Shown here: positions 57,228 through 64,000 of the stretch, piece by piece | Numbering within the stretch: position 1 is the stretch's first letter | Layout of the letters: every line of letters begins with the position of its first letter | DNA from: Xanthomonas sp. Leaf148 | GTDB lineage: Bacteria; Pseudomonadota; Gammaproteobacteria; Xanthomonadales; Xanthomonadaceae | Reading direction: 5' to 3' | Assembly: GCF_001423585.1 (NCBI RefSeq) | Contig: NZ_LMOP01000008.1 | Coordinates: 1,749,118-1,813,117, forward strand | DNA length: 64,000 nucleotides | Translations under genes and position numbers: made by a program | Notes under the pieces: model-generated | Database searches by the model: none | What the model saw: only the letters and a program-made list of their open reading frames with translations | Told to the model about the DNA's origin: nothing

Positions 57228-57339
57228 GGCAGGTTCCTGTTGAACGAGGGGTGGGACATATGGCGGACAGAAGTGTGCCGGTTGCCGACAGGGCATGGGC
57301 TATTCTGTCGCCTGTCTTCCACTCAGGAACCTGCGCCTG

Positions 57340-58095
57340 ATGCGTCGAAAGATCGTTGCTGGAAATTGGAAGCTGCATGGCAGCCGCGCCTTCGCCACCG
57401 AACTGGTGGCCCAGGTCGCAGCGCACATGCCCCTGGAGGGTGTCGATGTCGTCATCCTGCCGCCACTGCCTTACCTCGGTGACCTGATCGAGGATTTCGA
57501 GGCACATCACCTGTCCTTTGGAGCCCAGGACGTCAGTAGTAATGAGAAGGGCGCCTACACCGGTGAGGTCTCGGCCACGATGCTGGTGGATGTCGGAGCC
57601 GACTACGGACTGGTCGGTCACTCCGAGCGCCGCCAGTACCACCAGGAGAGTAGTGAGCTGGTGGCGCATAAGTTTGCCGCCGCCATCCACGCCGGCTTGA
57701 TCCCGGTGCTGTGCGTGGGCGAGTCGCTGGAACAGCGTGAAGCCGGTCAGACTGAGGCAATCCTACGTGCCCAGCTCGAGCCGGTACTGGCATTGGTCGG
57801 CAGCGAGGGCTTTGCCCGCGCGGTGCTGGCCTATGAACCGATCTGGGCCATTGGGACCGGACGGACTGCCAGCCCGGAGCAGGCGCAGGCTGTGCACGCC
57901 TTCCTGCGTGGCGAAGTCGCGAAGGCGGATGCTAGAATTGCCGACTCTCTGCCCATCCTGTATGGGGGCAGTGTCAAGCCCGACAACGCCAGCGAGCTGT
58001 TCGCGCAGCCCGACGTCGATGGTGGGCTTGTCGGAGGCGCCTCCTTGGTGGCCGAAGATTTCCTGGCCATCGCGCGTGCGGCGGCCGCTTGTTAA
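57340..58095 (+). CDS. tpiA: Triosephosphate isomerase
   Basis: Interconverts dihydroxyacetone phosphate and glyceraldehyde-3-phosphate. 251 residues with Asn9/Lys11 in AGNWKLHG, catalytic His94 in VGHSERR and Glu166 in AYEPIWAIGTG; the phosphate loops LYGGSVKPDN and GGASL are present. The ATG at 57340 is used because upstream in-frame codons run through a TATTCT promoter-like hexamer at 57299-57304. Confidence 0.98.
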   Translation: MRRKIVAGNWKLHGSRAFATELVAQVAAHMPLEGVDVVILPPLPYLGDLIEDFEAHHLSFGAQDVSSNEKGAYTGEVSATMLVDVGADYGLVGHSERRQYHQESSELVAHKFAAAIHAGLIPVLCVGESLEQREAGQTEAILRAQLEPVLALVGSEGFARAVLAYEPIWAIGTGRTASPEQAQAVHAFLRGEVAKADARIADSLPILYGGSVKPDNASELFAQPDVDGGLVGGASLVAEDFLAIARAAAAC

Positions 58096-58128
58096 CCCAT
58101 TAAGTTTTGTCCGGGGACGGATTTCGAA

Positions 58129-58602
58129 ATGCTGATGTTGATCCTCAATGTGGTCTACGTGCTGGTCGCGCTGGCGATGATTGCGCTGATCCTGATGCAG
58201 CGTGGCGCGGGTGCGGCAGCCGGTTCCGGCTTCGGTGCCGGCGCGTCTGGCACGGTTTTCGGTTCGCAGGGTGCGTCGAACTTCCTGTCCAAGTCGACCA
58301 AGTGGCTGGCGGTGGTGTTTTTCAGCATCAGTCTGTTCATGGCGTGGTATGCCACCCACGGTGCCCGTCCGACCGATCAGAACCTGGGTGTGATGTCGCA
58401 GTCCGCCACCCCGGCGCCGGCTGCAGCCGGTGAGTTGACCCAGCCGTTGCCGCAGGCGCCCGCCGCCGGTGCGGTACCGACCGCTCCGTCGCAGCCTGCT
58501 CCTGCCGCCGCACCCGCTGCTGCGCCAGTGCAGTCCGCACCTGCGCCGTCGGCGCCAGCGGCCAGCGAAGAAAACGCTTCAGAACCAGCACAAAAACGCT
58601 GA
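58129..58602 (+). CDS. secG: Preprotein translocase subunit SecG
   Basis: Accessory subunit of the SecYEG translocon. Two membrane helices (LILNVVYVLVALAMIALILMQ; STKWLAVVFFSISLFMAWYAT) enclose the conserved loop GAGAAAGSGFGAGASGTVFGSQGASNFL. At 157 residues it is longer than the usual 75-110 because of an Ala/Pro-rich C-terminal tail. Follows tpiA by 33 bases, the common tpiA-secG pairing, and precedes the tRNA-Leu and nuo genes. Confidence 0.96.
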   Translation: MLMLILNVVYVLVALAMIALILMQRGAGAAAGSGFGAGASGTVFGSQGASNFLSKSTKWLAVVFFSISLFMAWYATHGARPTDQNLGVMSQSATPAPAAAGELTQPLPQAPAAGAVPTAPSQPAPAAAPAAAPVQSAPAPSAPAASEENASEPAQKR

Positions 58603-58651
58603 AGCCGGTTACAATACGCTGCGCACTGGGATGCCCAGCGGCGCAACGTAT

Positions 58652-58736
58652 GCCCAGGTGGCGGAATTGGTAGACGCACTACCTTGAGGTGGTAGCGACT
58701 TAGGTCGTAGGGGTTCGAGTCCCCTCTTGGGCACCA
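58652..58736 (+). tRNA. tRNA-Leu (anticodon GAG)
   Basis: 85 bases folding as a class II tRNA: acceptor GCCCAGG paired with CTTGGGC, D arm with the Leu-typical GGAATTGGTAGAC, anticodon stem CTACC-TTGAGGT-GGTAG with GAG at the anticodon positions, a long variable arm (CGACTTAGGTCG) and T arm GGGGTTCGAGTCCCC. The 3' CCA is encoded (58734-58736). Confidence 0.97.
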
Positions 58737-58841
58737 TTGTTTGGCTGCAGTTCCTGTGCATTGCGACACGTCGCGCGCAGGGTCTGCCTATACCCCATGC
58801 CGGCACGCGGCGCGTGCGGGCAGAGGCAAGAGAGAATCGCT

Positions 58842-59198
58842 GTGCTGGCCGAATATTTGCCGAGTCTGCTGTTTCTGATCGTCGCCACTGGCATCGGCAT
58901 CGTGTTGATGCTGATTGGTCGGTTCCTCGCTCCGCGCAGCCCGGACGCGCGCAAGCTTTCGCCGTACGAGTGTGGCTTCGAGGCATTCGAAGACGCGCGC
59001 ATGAAGTTCGATGTGCGCTACTACCTCATCGCGATCCAGTTCATCGTGTTTGACCTGGAAATTATCTTCATCGTGCCGTGGACGCAGGTGTTCATGGAGA
59101 TCGGCGCACGTTCGCTGGTCACCATGGGGCTGTTCGTCGGCATGTTGTTCCTCGGCTTTATCTACGTGTGGAAGAAGGGAGCGCTGGAATGGGAGTGA
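58842..59198 (+). CDS. nuoA: NADH-quinone oxidoreductase subunit A
   Basis: 118-residue membrane subunit of respiratory complex I, first gene of the nuo operon. GTG start (AAGAGAGAATCGCT before it) gives the family N-terminus [23 protein letters not shown]. Three helices; the conserved [39 protein letters not shown] includes the cysteine-containing loop near the quinone channel. Stop overlaps nuoB by ten bases. 106 bases after the tRNA-Leu. Confidence 0.97.
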   Translation: MLAEYLPSLLFLIVATGIGIVLMLIGRFLAPRSPDARKLSPYECGFEAFEDARMKFDVRYYLIAIQFIVFDLEIIFIVPWTQVFMEIGARSLVTMGLFVGMLFLGFIYVWKKGALEWE

Positions 59199-59743
59199 TT
59201 CAGACCCTGGATCGTCTGATGACCAACCCGATGCCGGAAGGCCGGGTGGAAGACATCCTGCGCCCGGACGGCGAAAACCCGCTGCTCGAGAAGGGCTACG
59301 TGACCACCAGCGTCGACGCGCTGTTGAACTGGGCGCGGACCGGCTCGATGTGGCCGATGACCTTCGGTCTTGCCTGCTGTGCGGTCGAAATGATGCATGC
59401 TGGCGCCTCGCGTCTGGACCTGGATCGATACGGCGTGGTGTTTCGCCCGTCGCCGCGCCAGTCCGACGTGATGATCGTCGCCGGTACTTTGGTCAACAAG
59501 ATGGCCCCGGCGCTGCGCAAGGTCTACGACCAGATGCCGGACCCGAAGTGGGTCATCTCGATGGGCAGCTGCGCCAATGGCGGCGGCTACTATCACTATT
59601 CGTATTCGGTGGTGCGCGGTTGCGATCGCATCGTGCCGGTGGACATCTATGTCCCGGGCTGCCCGCCGACCGCCGAGGCGCTGGTCTACGGCATCTTGCA
59701 GCTGCAGAAGAAGATCTGGCGTACCCAGACGATCGCGCGCTGA
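59189..59743 (+). CDS. nuoB: NADH-quinone oxidoreductase subunit B
   Basis: 184 residues; carries cluster N2, the last in the electron chain before quinone. Ligands are the adjacent C63-C64 in [11 protein letters not shown]128 in [13 protein letters not shown] and C158 in [10 protein letters not shown], the invariant set. The start at 59189 lies inside nuoA, so the two are translationally coupled. Confidence 0.98.
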   Translation: MGVIQTLDRLMTNPMPEGRVEDILRPDGENPLLEKGYVTTSVDALLNWARTGSMWPMTFGLACCAVEMMHAGASRLDLDRYGVVFRPSPRQSDVMIVAGTLVNKMAPALRKVYDQMPDPKWVISMGSCANGGGYYHYSYSVVRGCDRIVPVDIYVPGCPPTAEALVYGILQLQKKIWRTQTIAR

Positions 59744-59779
59744 TACCCGTCTTCTCCTACCGAGAGCAGCCAAGCCCCC

Positions 59780-60532
59780 ATGGCAGAGCAAGCATCCTCC
59801 TTCACTGACCGACTTGCGGCATGTTTCGCCGGTGCCCAGATCACCGTGGCATTGCCGCGCGGCGAAGTCACGCTGGAAGTCGCCGCGGCCGATTGGCACG
59901 CCACCTGTCTGGCGCTGCGTGACGAGCTCGCTTTCGAGCAGCTCAGCGACCTGTGCGGCGTCGACTACCTGGGTTATGGCAGCGACGAGTGGGATACCGC
60001 CGACGTATCCTCGCAGGGCTTCAGTCGCGGCGTCGAAGGCAAGGGCATCGGGCGTTTTGGTTGGGGTGAATTCCCCAGCCAGGAAGGCTCCACCGGCGCG
60101 CATGCGCAGCACATGCCCAAGCAGCGTTTTGCGGTCGTTGCCCAGCTGATTTCCTACCAGCACAACCAGCGTTTGCGCGTGCGTTGCTACGCACCCGACG
60201 AGCAGGTGCCGGTGGTGGCGTCGGTGACCGATATCTGGCCGGGCGTGAATTGGTTCGAGCGCGAAGCATTCGACCTGTTCGGCATCGTGTTCGATGGTCA
60301 CCCGGACCTGCGCCGCATCCTGACCGACTATGGATTCGTCGGCCATCCGTTCCGCAAGGATTTCCCGCTGATCGGCAACGTCGAAGTGCGTTACGACGAA
60401 GAGCGCAAGCGCGTGGTGTACGAGCCGGTTACCTCGGTCGAGCCGCGCGTCGGTGTGCCGCGCGTGATTCGCGACGATGCCCGTTATGAGACTGCCGCCG
60501 GTGAAGTGGGCAAGTCGGAGACCGCCAAGTGA
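59780..60532 (+). CDS. nuoC: NADH-quinone oxidoreductase subunit C
   Basis: 250 residues of the hydrophilic arm, separate from NuoD (they are fused in E. coli). The 30-kDa subunit signature [40 protein letters not shown] is intact. Contains an inserted Gly/Ser-rich segment ([27 protein letters not shown]) of about 40 residues typical of xanthomonads. Stop overlaps nuoD by four bases. Confidence 0.97.
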   Translation: MAEQASSFTDRLAACFAGAQITVALPRGEVTLEVAAADWHATCLALRDELAFEQLSDLCGVDYLGYGSDEWDTADVSSQGFSRGVEGKGIGRFGWGEFPSQEGSTGAHAQHMPKQRFAVVAQLISYQHNQRLRVRCYAPDEQVPVVASVTDIWPGVNWFEREAFDLFGIVFDGHPDLRRILTDYGFVGHPFRKDFPLIGNVEVRYDEERKRVVYEPVTSVEPRVGVPRVIRDDARYETAAGEVGKSETAK

Positions 60533-61836
60533 GTGAGTTCCGCCAGGCAACCGATGCCTTCGCGAGCAATCCTGTCGAAAGCAAGCAGGAAATCCGCAAT
60601 TACACGATGAACTTCGGCCCGCAGCATCCTGCGGCGCACGGCGTGCTGCGTCTGATCCTGGAAATGGACGGCGAGACCGTGGTGCGTGCCGATCCGCATA
60701 TCGGCCTGCTGCACCGTGGCACCGAGAAGCTGGCCGAGTCCAAGCCGTTCAACCAGTCGGTTCCGTACATGGATCGCCTGGATTACGTGTCGATGATGTG
60801 CAACGAGCACGCCTACGTGCGCGCGATCGAGTCCCTGATGGGAATCGAAGCGCCGGAGCGTGCGCAGTACATCCGCACCATGTTCGACGAGATCACCCGC
60901 ATCAAGAACCACCTGATGTGGGTCGGTTCCAATGCACTCGATCTGGGTGCGATGGCGGTGATGTTGTACGCGTTCCGTGAGCGCGAAGAATTGATGGACG
61001 TGTACGAGGCGGTCAGCGGCGCGCGTATGCACGCGGCCTACTACCGCCCGGGTGGCGTGTACCGCGATCTGCCCGATTTCATGCCCAAGTACAAGGAATC
61101 GCGCTGGCACAAGGGTGGGGCGCTGAAGAAGCGCAACGCTGCTCGCGAAGGCACGATGCTGGATTTCCTCGAGGATTTCACCAACACCTTCCCGTCGCGC
61201 GTGGACGAATACGAAACGCTGCTGACCGACAACCGTATCTGGAAGCAGCGTACTGTCGATGTCGGCATCATCAGCCCGGATCTGGCGCGTGCCTGGGGCA
61301 TGACCGGTCCGATGCTGCGTGGCTCGGGGATCGAGTGGGATCTGCGCAAGAAGCAGCCGTATGCCAAGTACGACGTGGTGGATTTCGATATCCCGGTCGG
61401 CACCAACGGCGACTGCTACGACCGCTATCTGGTCCGTGTTGCTGAGATGCGCGAATCCAACCGCATCATCAAGCAATGTGTGAAGTGGCTGAAGGCCAAC
61501 CCTGGCCCGGTCATGGTCACCAATTTCAAGGTCGCTCCGCCAAGCCGAGAAGGCATGAAGGACGACATGGAAGCGCTGATCCATCACTTCAAGCTGTTCA
61601 GTGAAGGCTATTGCGTGCCGGCCGGCGAGACCTATTGCGCGGTCGAAGCGCCCAAGGGCGAGTTCGGTTGCTACCTGATGTCCGATGGCGCCAACAAGCC
61701 GTTCCGCCTGCATCTGCGCGCGCCCGGCTTTGCGCATTTGTCGTCGATGGATGCGGTGGTGCGTGGTTATTTGCTGGCCGACGTCGTGGCGATGATCGGT
61801 ACTTACGATTTGGTTTTCGGTGAGGTTGACCGATGA
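60529..61836 (+). CDS. nuoD: NADH-quinone oxidoreductase subunit D
   Basis: 435 residues forming the quinone site with NuoB. Opens with a GTG overlapping the nuoC stop (GTGA). [47 protein letters not shown] and [20 protein letters not shown] are the 49-kDa family landmarks; the catalytic-site His and Tyr are present. Confidence 0.98.
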   Translation: MSEFRQATDAFASNPVESKQEIRNYTMNFGPQHPAAHGVLRLILEMDGETVVRADPHIGLLHRGTEKLAESKPFNQSVPYMDRLDYVSMMCNEHAYVRAIESLMGIEAPERAQYIRTMFDEITRIKNHLMWVGSNALDLGAMAVMLYAFREREELMDVYEAVSGARMHAAYYRPGGVYRDLPDFMPKYKESRWHKGGALKKRNAAREGTMLDFLEDFTNTFPSRVDEYETLLTDNRIWKQRTVDVGIISPDLARAWGMTGPMLRGSGIEWDLRKKQPYAKYDVVDFDIPVGTNGDCYDRYLVRVAEMRESNRIIKQCVKWLKANPGPVMVTNFKVAPPSREGMKDDMEALIHHFKLFSEGYCVPAGETYCAVEAPKGEFGCYLMSDGANKPFRLHLRAPGFAHLSSMDAVVRGYLLADVVAMIGTYDLVFGEVDR

Positions 61837-62360
61837 AGGCGACGGGTAATTTCGAAGCGGCGCGCGACGTCGATCCGCAGGTGGTGCTGAGCGATAAAAC
61901 GCGTGCGCACATCGATCATTGGCTGGCCAAGTTTCCGCCCGATCGCAAGCGTTCGGCGGTGCTGCAGGGCTTGCACGCGGCGCAGGAGCAGAACCAGGGC
62001 TGGCTGACCGACGAATTGATCGTTGGCGTGGCCAAGTATTTGGAACTACCGCCGGTGTGGGCCTATGAGGTAGCCAGCTTCTACTCGATGTTCGAGACCG
62101 AGAAGGTCGGCCGCCACAACGTGGCGTTCTGCACCAACATCAGCTGCTGGCTCAACGGCGCCGAAGATCTGTTGGCGCACGCCGAGAAGAAACTGGGTTG
62201 CAAGCTGGGGCAGTCGACGGCCGATGGCCGCGTCTACCTCAAGCGCGAAGAAGAGTGCCTGGCGGCCTGCTCTGCAGCGCCGATGATGGTCATCAACGGC
62301 CACTACCATGAGCACCTGACGAAAGAGAAGGTCGACGCGCTGCTGGACGGGCTGGAATAA
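61833..62360 (+). CDS. nuoE: NADH-quinone oxidoreductase subunit E
   Basis: 175 residues. Binds a [2Fe-2S] cluster through C100, C105 (FCTNISCWL), C142 and C146 ([13 protein letters not shown]). The thioredoxin-like fold begins after a 30-residue helical region; [16 protein letters not shown] is conserved. Starts with a 4-bp overlap with nuoD. Confidence 0.98.
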   Translation: MKATGNFEAARDVDPQVVLSDKTRAHIDHWLAKFPPDRKRSAVLQGLHAAQEQNQGWLTDELIVGVAKYLELPPVWAYEVASFYSMFETEKVGRHNVAFCTNISCWLNGAEDLLAHAEKKLGCKLGQSTADGRVYLKREEECLAACSAAPMMVINGHYHEHLTKEKVDALLDGLE

Positions 62361-62363
62361 GAC

Positions 62364-63698
62364 ATGGCACATCATCACGCACCTACAGGTCCGGTCGGTC
62401 CGGCGCCGTTGCCGCATCAGGTCGTTTACACGACCCTGCATTACGACACTCCGTGGTCGTACGAGAGCTACCTCAAGACCGGTGGCTACGCAGCGTTGCG
62501 CAAGATCCTGGAAGAAAAGATCGCGCCGGCCGACGTCATCGAAATGGTCAAGGCGTCCAATCTGCGTGGCCGCGGCGGCGCCGGTTTCCCGACCGGTCTG
62601 AAGTGGTCGTTCATGCCCAAGGGCACGATGCAGAAGTACATCCTGTGCAACTCGGACGAATCCGAGCCGGGAACCTGCAAAGACCGCGACATCCTGCGTT
62701 ACAACCCGCATTCGGTGGTGGAGGGCATGGCGATCGCCTGCTACGCCACCGGCTCGACGGTGGGCTACAACTACCTGCGTGGCGAGTTCCACCACGAGCC
62801 GTTCGAAAACTTCGAACTGGCACTGGCTGATGCGTATGCGAACGGCTGGCTGGGCAAGAACATTCTCGGCAGCGGCGTGGATATCGATATCTACGGTGCG
62901 CTGGGTGCTGGCGCGTACATCTGCGGCGAAGAGACCGCATTGATGGAATCGCTGGAAGGCAAGAAGGGCCAGCCGCGTTACAAGCCGCCGTTCCCGGCGA
63001 ACTTCGGCCTGTACGGCAAGCCGACCACCATCAACAACACCGAGACCTATGCCTCGGTGCCGGCGATCATTCGCAACGGCCCGGAGTGGTTCCTCGGGTT
63101 GAGCAAGACCAAGAACGGCGGTCCGAAGATTTTCTCGGTGTCCGGCTGCGTGCAGAAGGGCGGCAACTTTGAAGTGCCGCTCGGCACCACCTTCGACGAA
63201 CTGCTGGAAATGGCCGGTGGCCTGCGTCCGGGCCGCACCCTCAAGGGCGTGGTGCCTGGCGGCGTGTCGATGCCGGTGCTGAAGGCTGATCAGGTTGCCG
63301 GTCTGCAGATGGATTACGACACCTTGCGTGCGCTGGGCACCGGTCTGGGATCGGGCGCCATCGTGGTGCTGGACGACAGCGTGTGCTGCGTGCGTTTTGC
63401 CTGCCGCATCTCGCAGTTCTTCCACAAGGAATCGTGTGGCCAGTGCACCCCGTGCCGCGAAGGCACCGGCTGGATGCACCGCGTGCTGGAGCGCATCGTC
63501 GCCGGCAAGGCCACGATGGAAGACCTGCACCAGCTGCGTACCGTGGCCGGTCAGATCGAAGGGCACACCATCTGCGCGTTCGGTGAAGCGGCAGCGTGGC
63601 CGATTCAAGGCTTCCTGCGCCAGTTCTGGGACGAGTTCGAGTACTACATCGTCAACGGTCGTTCGATCGTCGACACGCACGTCGGAGTGGCCGCATGA
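62364..63698 (+). CDS. nuoF: NADH-quinone oxidoreductase subunit F
   Basis: 444-residue NADH-binding subunit. FMN/NADH motifs [17 protein letters not shown] and [19 protein letters not shown], and the [4Fe-4S] ligands in [12 protein letters not shown] plus the distal Cys of HTICAFG. Starts three bases after the nuoE stop. Overlaps nuoG by four bases. Confidence 0.98.
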   Translation: MAHHHAPTGPVGPAPLPHQVVYTTLHYDTPWSYESYLKTGGYAALRKILEEKIAPADVIEMVKASNLRGRGGAGFPTGLKWSFMPKGTMQKYILCNSDESEPGTCKDRDILRYNPHSVVEGMAIACYATGSTVGYNYLRGEFHHEPFENFELALADAYANGWLGKNILGSGVDIDIYGALGAGAYICGEETALMESLEGKKGQPRYKPPFPANFGLYGKPTTINNTETYASVPAIIRNGPEWFLGLSKTKNGGPKIFSVSGCVQKGGNFEVPLGTTFDELLEMAGGLRPGRTLKGVVPGGVSMPVLKADQVAGLQMDYDTLRALGTGLGSGAIVVLDDSVCCVRFACRISQFFHKESCGQCTPCREGTGWMHRVLERIVAGKATMEDLHQLRTVAGQIEGHTICAFGEAAAWPIQGFLRQFWDEFEYYIVNGRSIVDTHVGVAA

Positions 63699-64000
63699 GC
63701 GCCCAACCAGTGAACCCGGACGTGCCGCCGGATCATGTCACCGTCGAAATCGACGGGCAGAGTCTGGTCGTGCCGAAGGGCTCGATGATCATTCAGGCCG
63801 CCGACAAGGCCGGCATTCCGATCCCGCGCTTCTGCTATCACGAGAAGCTGCCGATCGCTGCCAACTGCCGCATGTGTCTGGTGGATGTCGAAAAGTCGCC
63901 CAAGCCGTCGCCTGCCTGCGCCACGCCGGTGATGGATGGCATGAAGATCGCCACGCGCAGCGAAAAGGCGCTGAAGTACCAGCGCAGCGTGATGGAATTT
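63695..64000 (+). CDS. nuoG: NADH-quinone oxidoreductase subunit G (N-terminal part)
   Basis: The first 102 codons are present; the gene runs off the window. The [2Fe-2S] ferredoxin domain is seen: C47 in RFCYHEKL, C58 and C61 in [10 protein letters not shown] and C75 in SPACATPV. It begins [23 protein letters not shown] with an ATGA overlap with nuoF. Confidence 0.97.
   Translation, partial: MSAQPVNPDVPPDHVTVEIDGQSLVVPKGSMIIQAADKAGIPIPRFCYHEKLPIAANCRMCLVDVEKSPKPSPACATPVMDGMKIATRSEKALKYQRSVMEF

Noticed and set aside
58652-58736. Integration site of a genomic island at the tRNA-Leu
   Set aside because: No integrase or duplicated tRNA 3' end nearby; secG and nuo genes are in their usual context.

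Overview
The window is GC-rich (about 64%), gene-dense chromosomal DNA from a gammaproteobacterium of the Xanthomonadaceae, most likely the genus Xanthomonas. This rests on the trpF/trpB/trpA, fimV-truA, tpiA-secG-tRNA-nuo and M13-peptidase arrangements, the number of TonB-dependent receptors, and GTAG-headed intergenic palindromes. The species cannot be fixed from the sequence alone. I see no prophage, complete insertion sequence, CRISPR array or origin.

Layout. 1-8.2 kb: four consecutive minus-strand M13 (neprilysin-like) zinc metallopeptidases, one cut by the window edge; the middle two are a recent tandem duplication. 8.5-16.7 kb: a FAD oxidoreductase and two large minus-strand TonB-dependent receptors. 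17-29 kb: housekeeping genes (mrp, dcd, HIT protein, dienelactone hydrolase, rimO, greB, rhomboid protease, nudK, HerA-like ATPase) with two tiny membrane proteins. 29-34 kb: a LysM lytic transglycosylase, a lipoprotein, psd and a SCO1 protein. 34-39 kb: prmB, a membrane protein, aroC, a D-2-hydroxyacid dehydrogenase and asd. 39-50.6 kb: fimV, a VOC protein, truA, trpF, a LysR regulator divergent from trpB-X-trpA, accD and glmM. 50.6-57 kb: a 2OG-Fe(II) oxygenase, then a tight four-gene operon (exported cupredoxin, GGDEF-EAL protein, DUF3034 protein, truncated-haemoglobin lipoprotein) and an SDR. 57-64 kb: tpiA, secG, tRNA-Leu(GAG), and nuoABCDEF plus the start of nuoG.

How genes work together. 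aroC makes the chorismate that feeds tryptophan synthesis (trpF, trpB, trpA). nuoA-G are the first subunits of respiratory complex I. The M13 peptidases and TonB receptors point to a cell envelope that degrades and imports external peptides or polymers. The cupredoxin/c-di-GMP/DUF3034/globin operon looks like an envelope redox or gas-sensing module coupled to cyclic-di-GMP and is the best candidate for an under-described system.

Non-coding structure is unusually rich. A dispersed family of about 120-130 bp occurs four times, always between the 3' ends of convergent genes. GTAG-headed palindromes (REP-like) occur once after rimO and three times in a 223-bp tandem array that begins inside the 3' end of asd. 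There is also a decayed tandem copy of the psd 3' end next to heptanucleotide repeats, and a (GCACT)n tract upstream of fimV.
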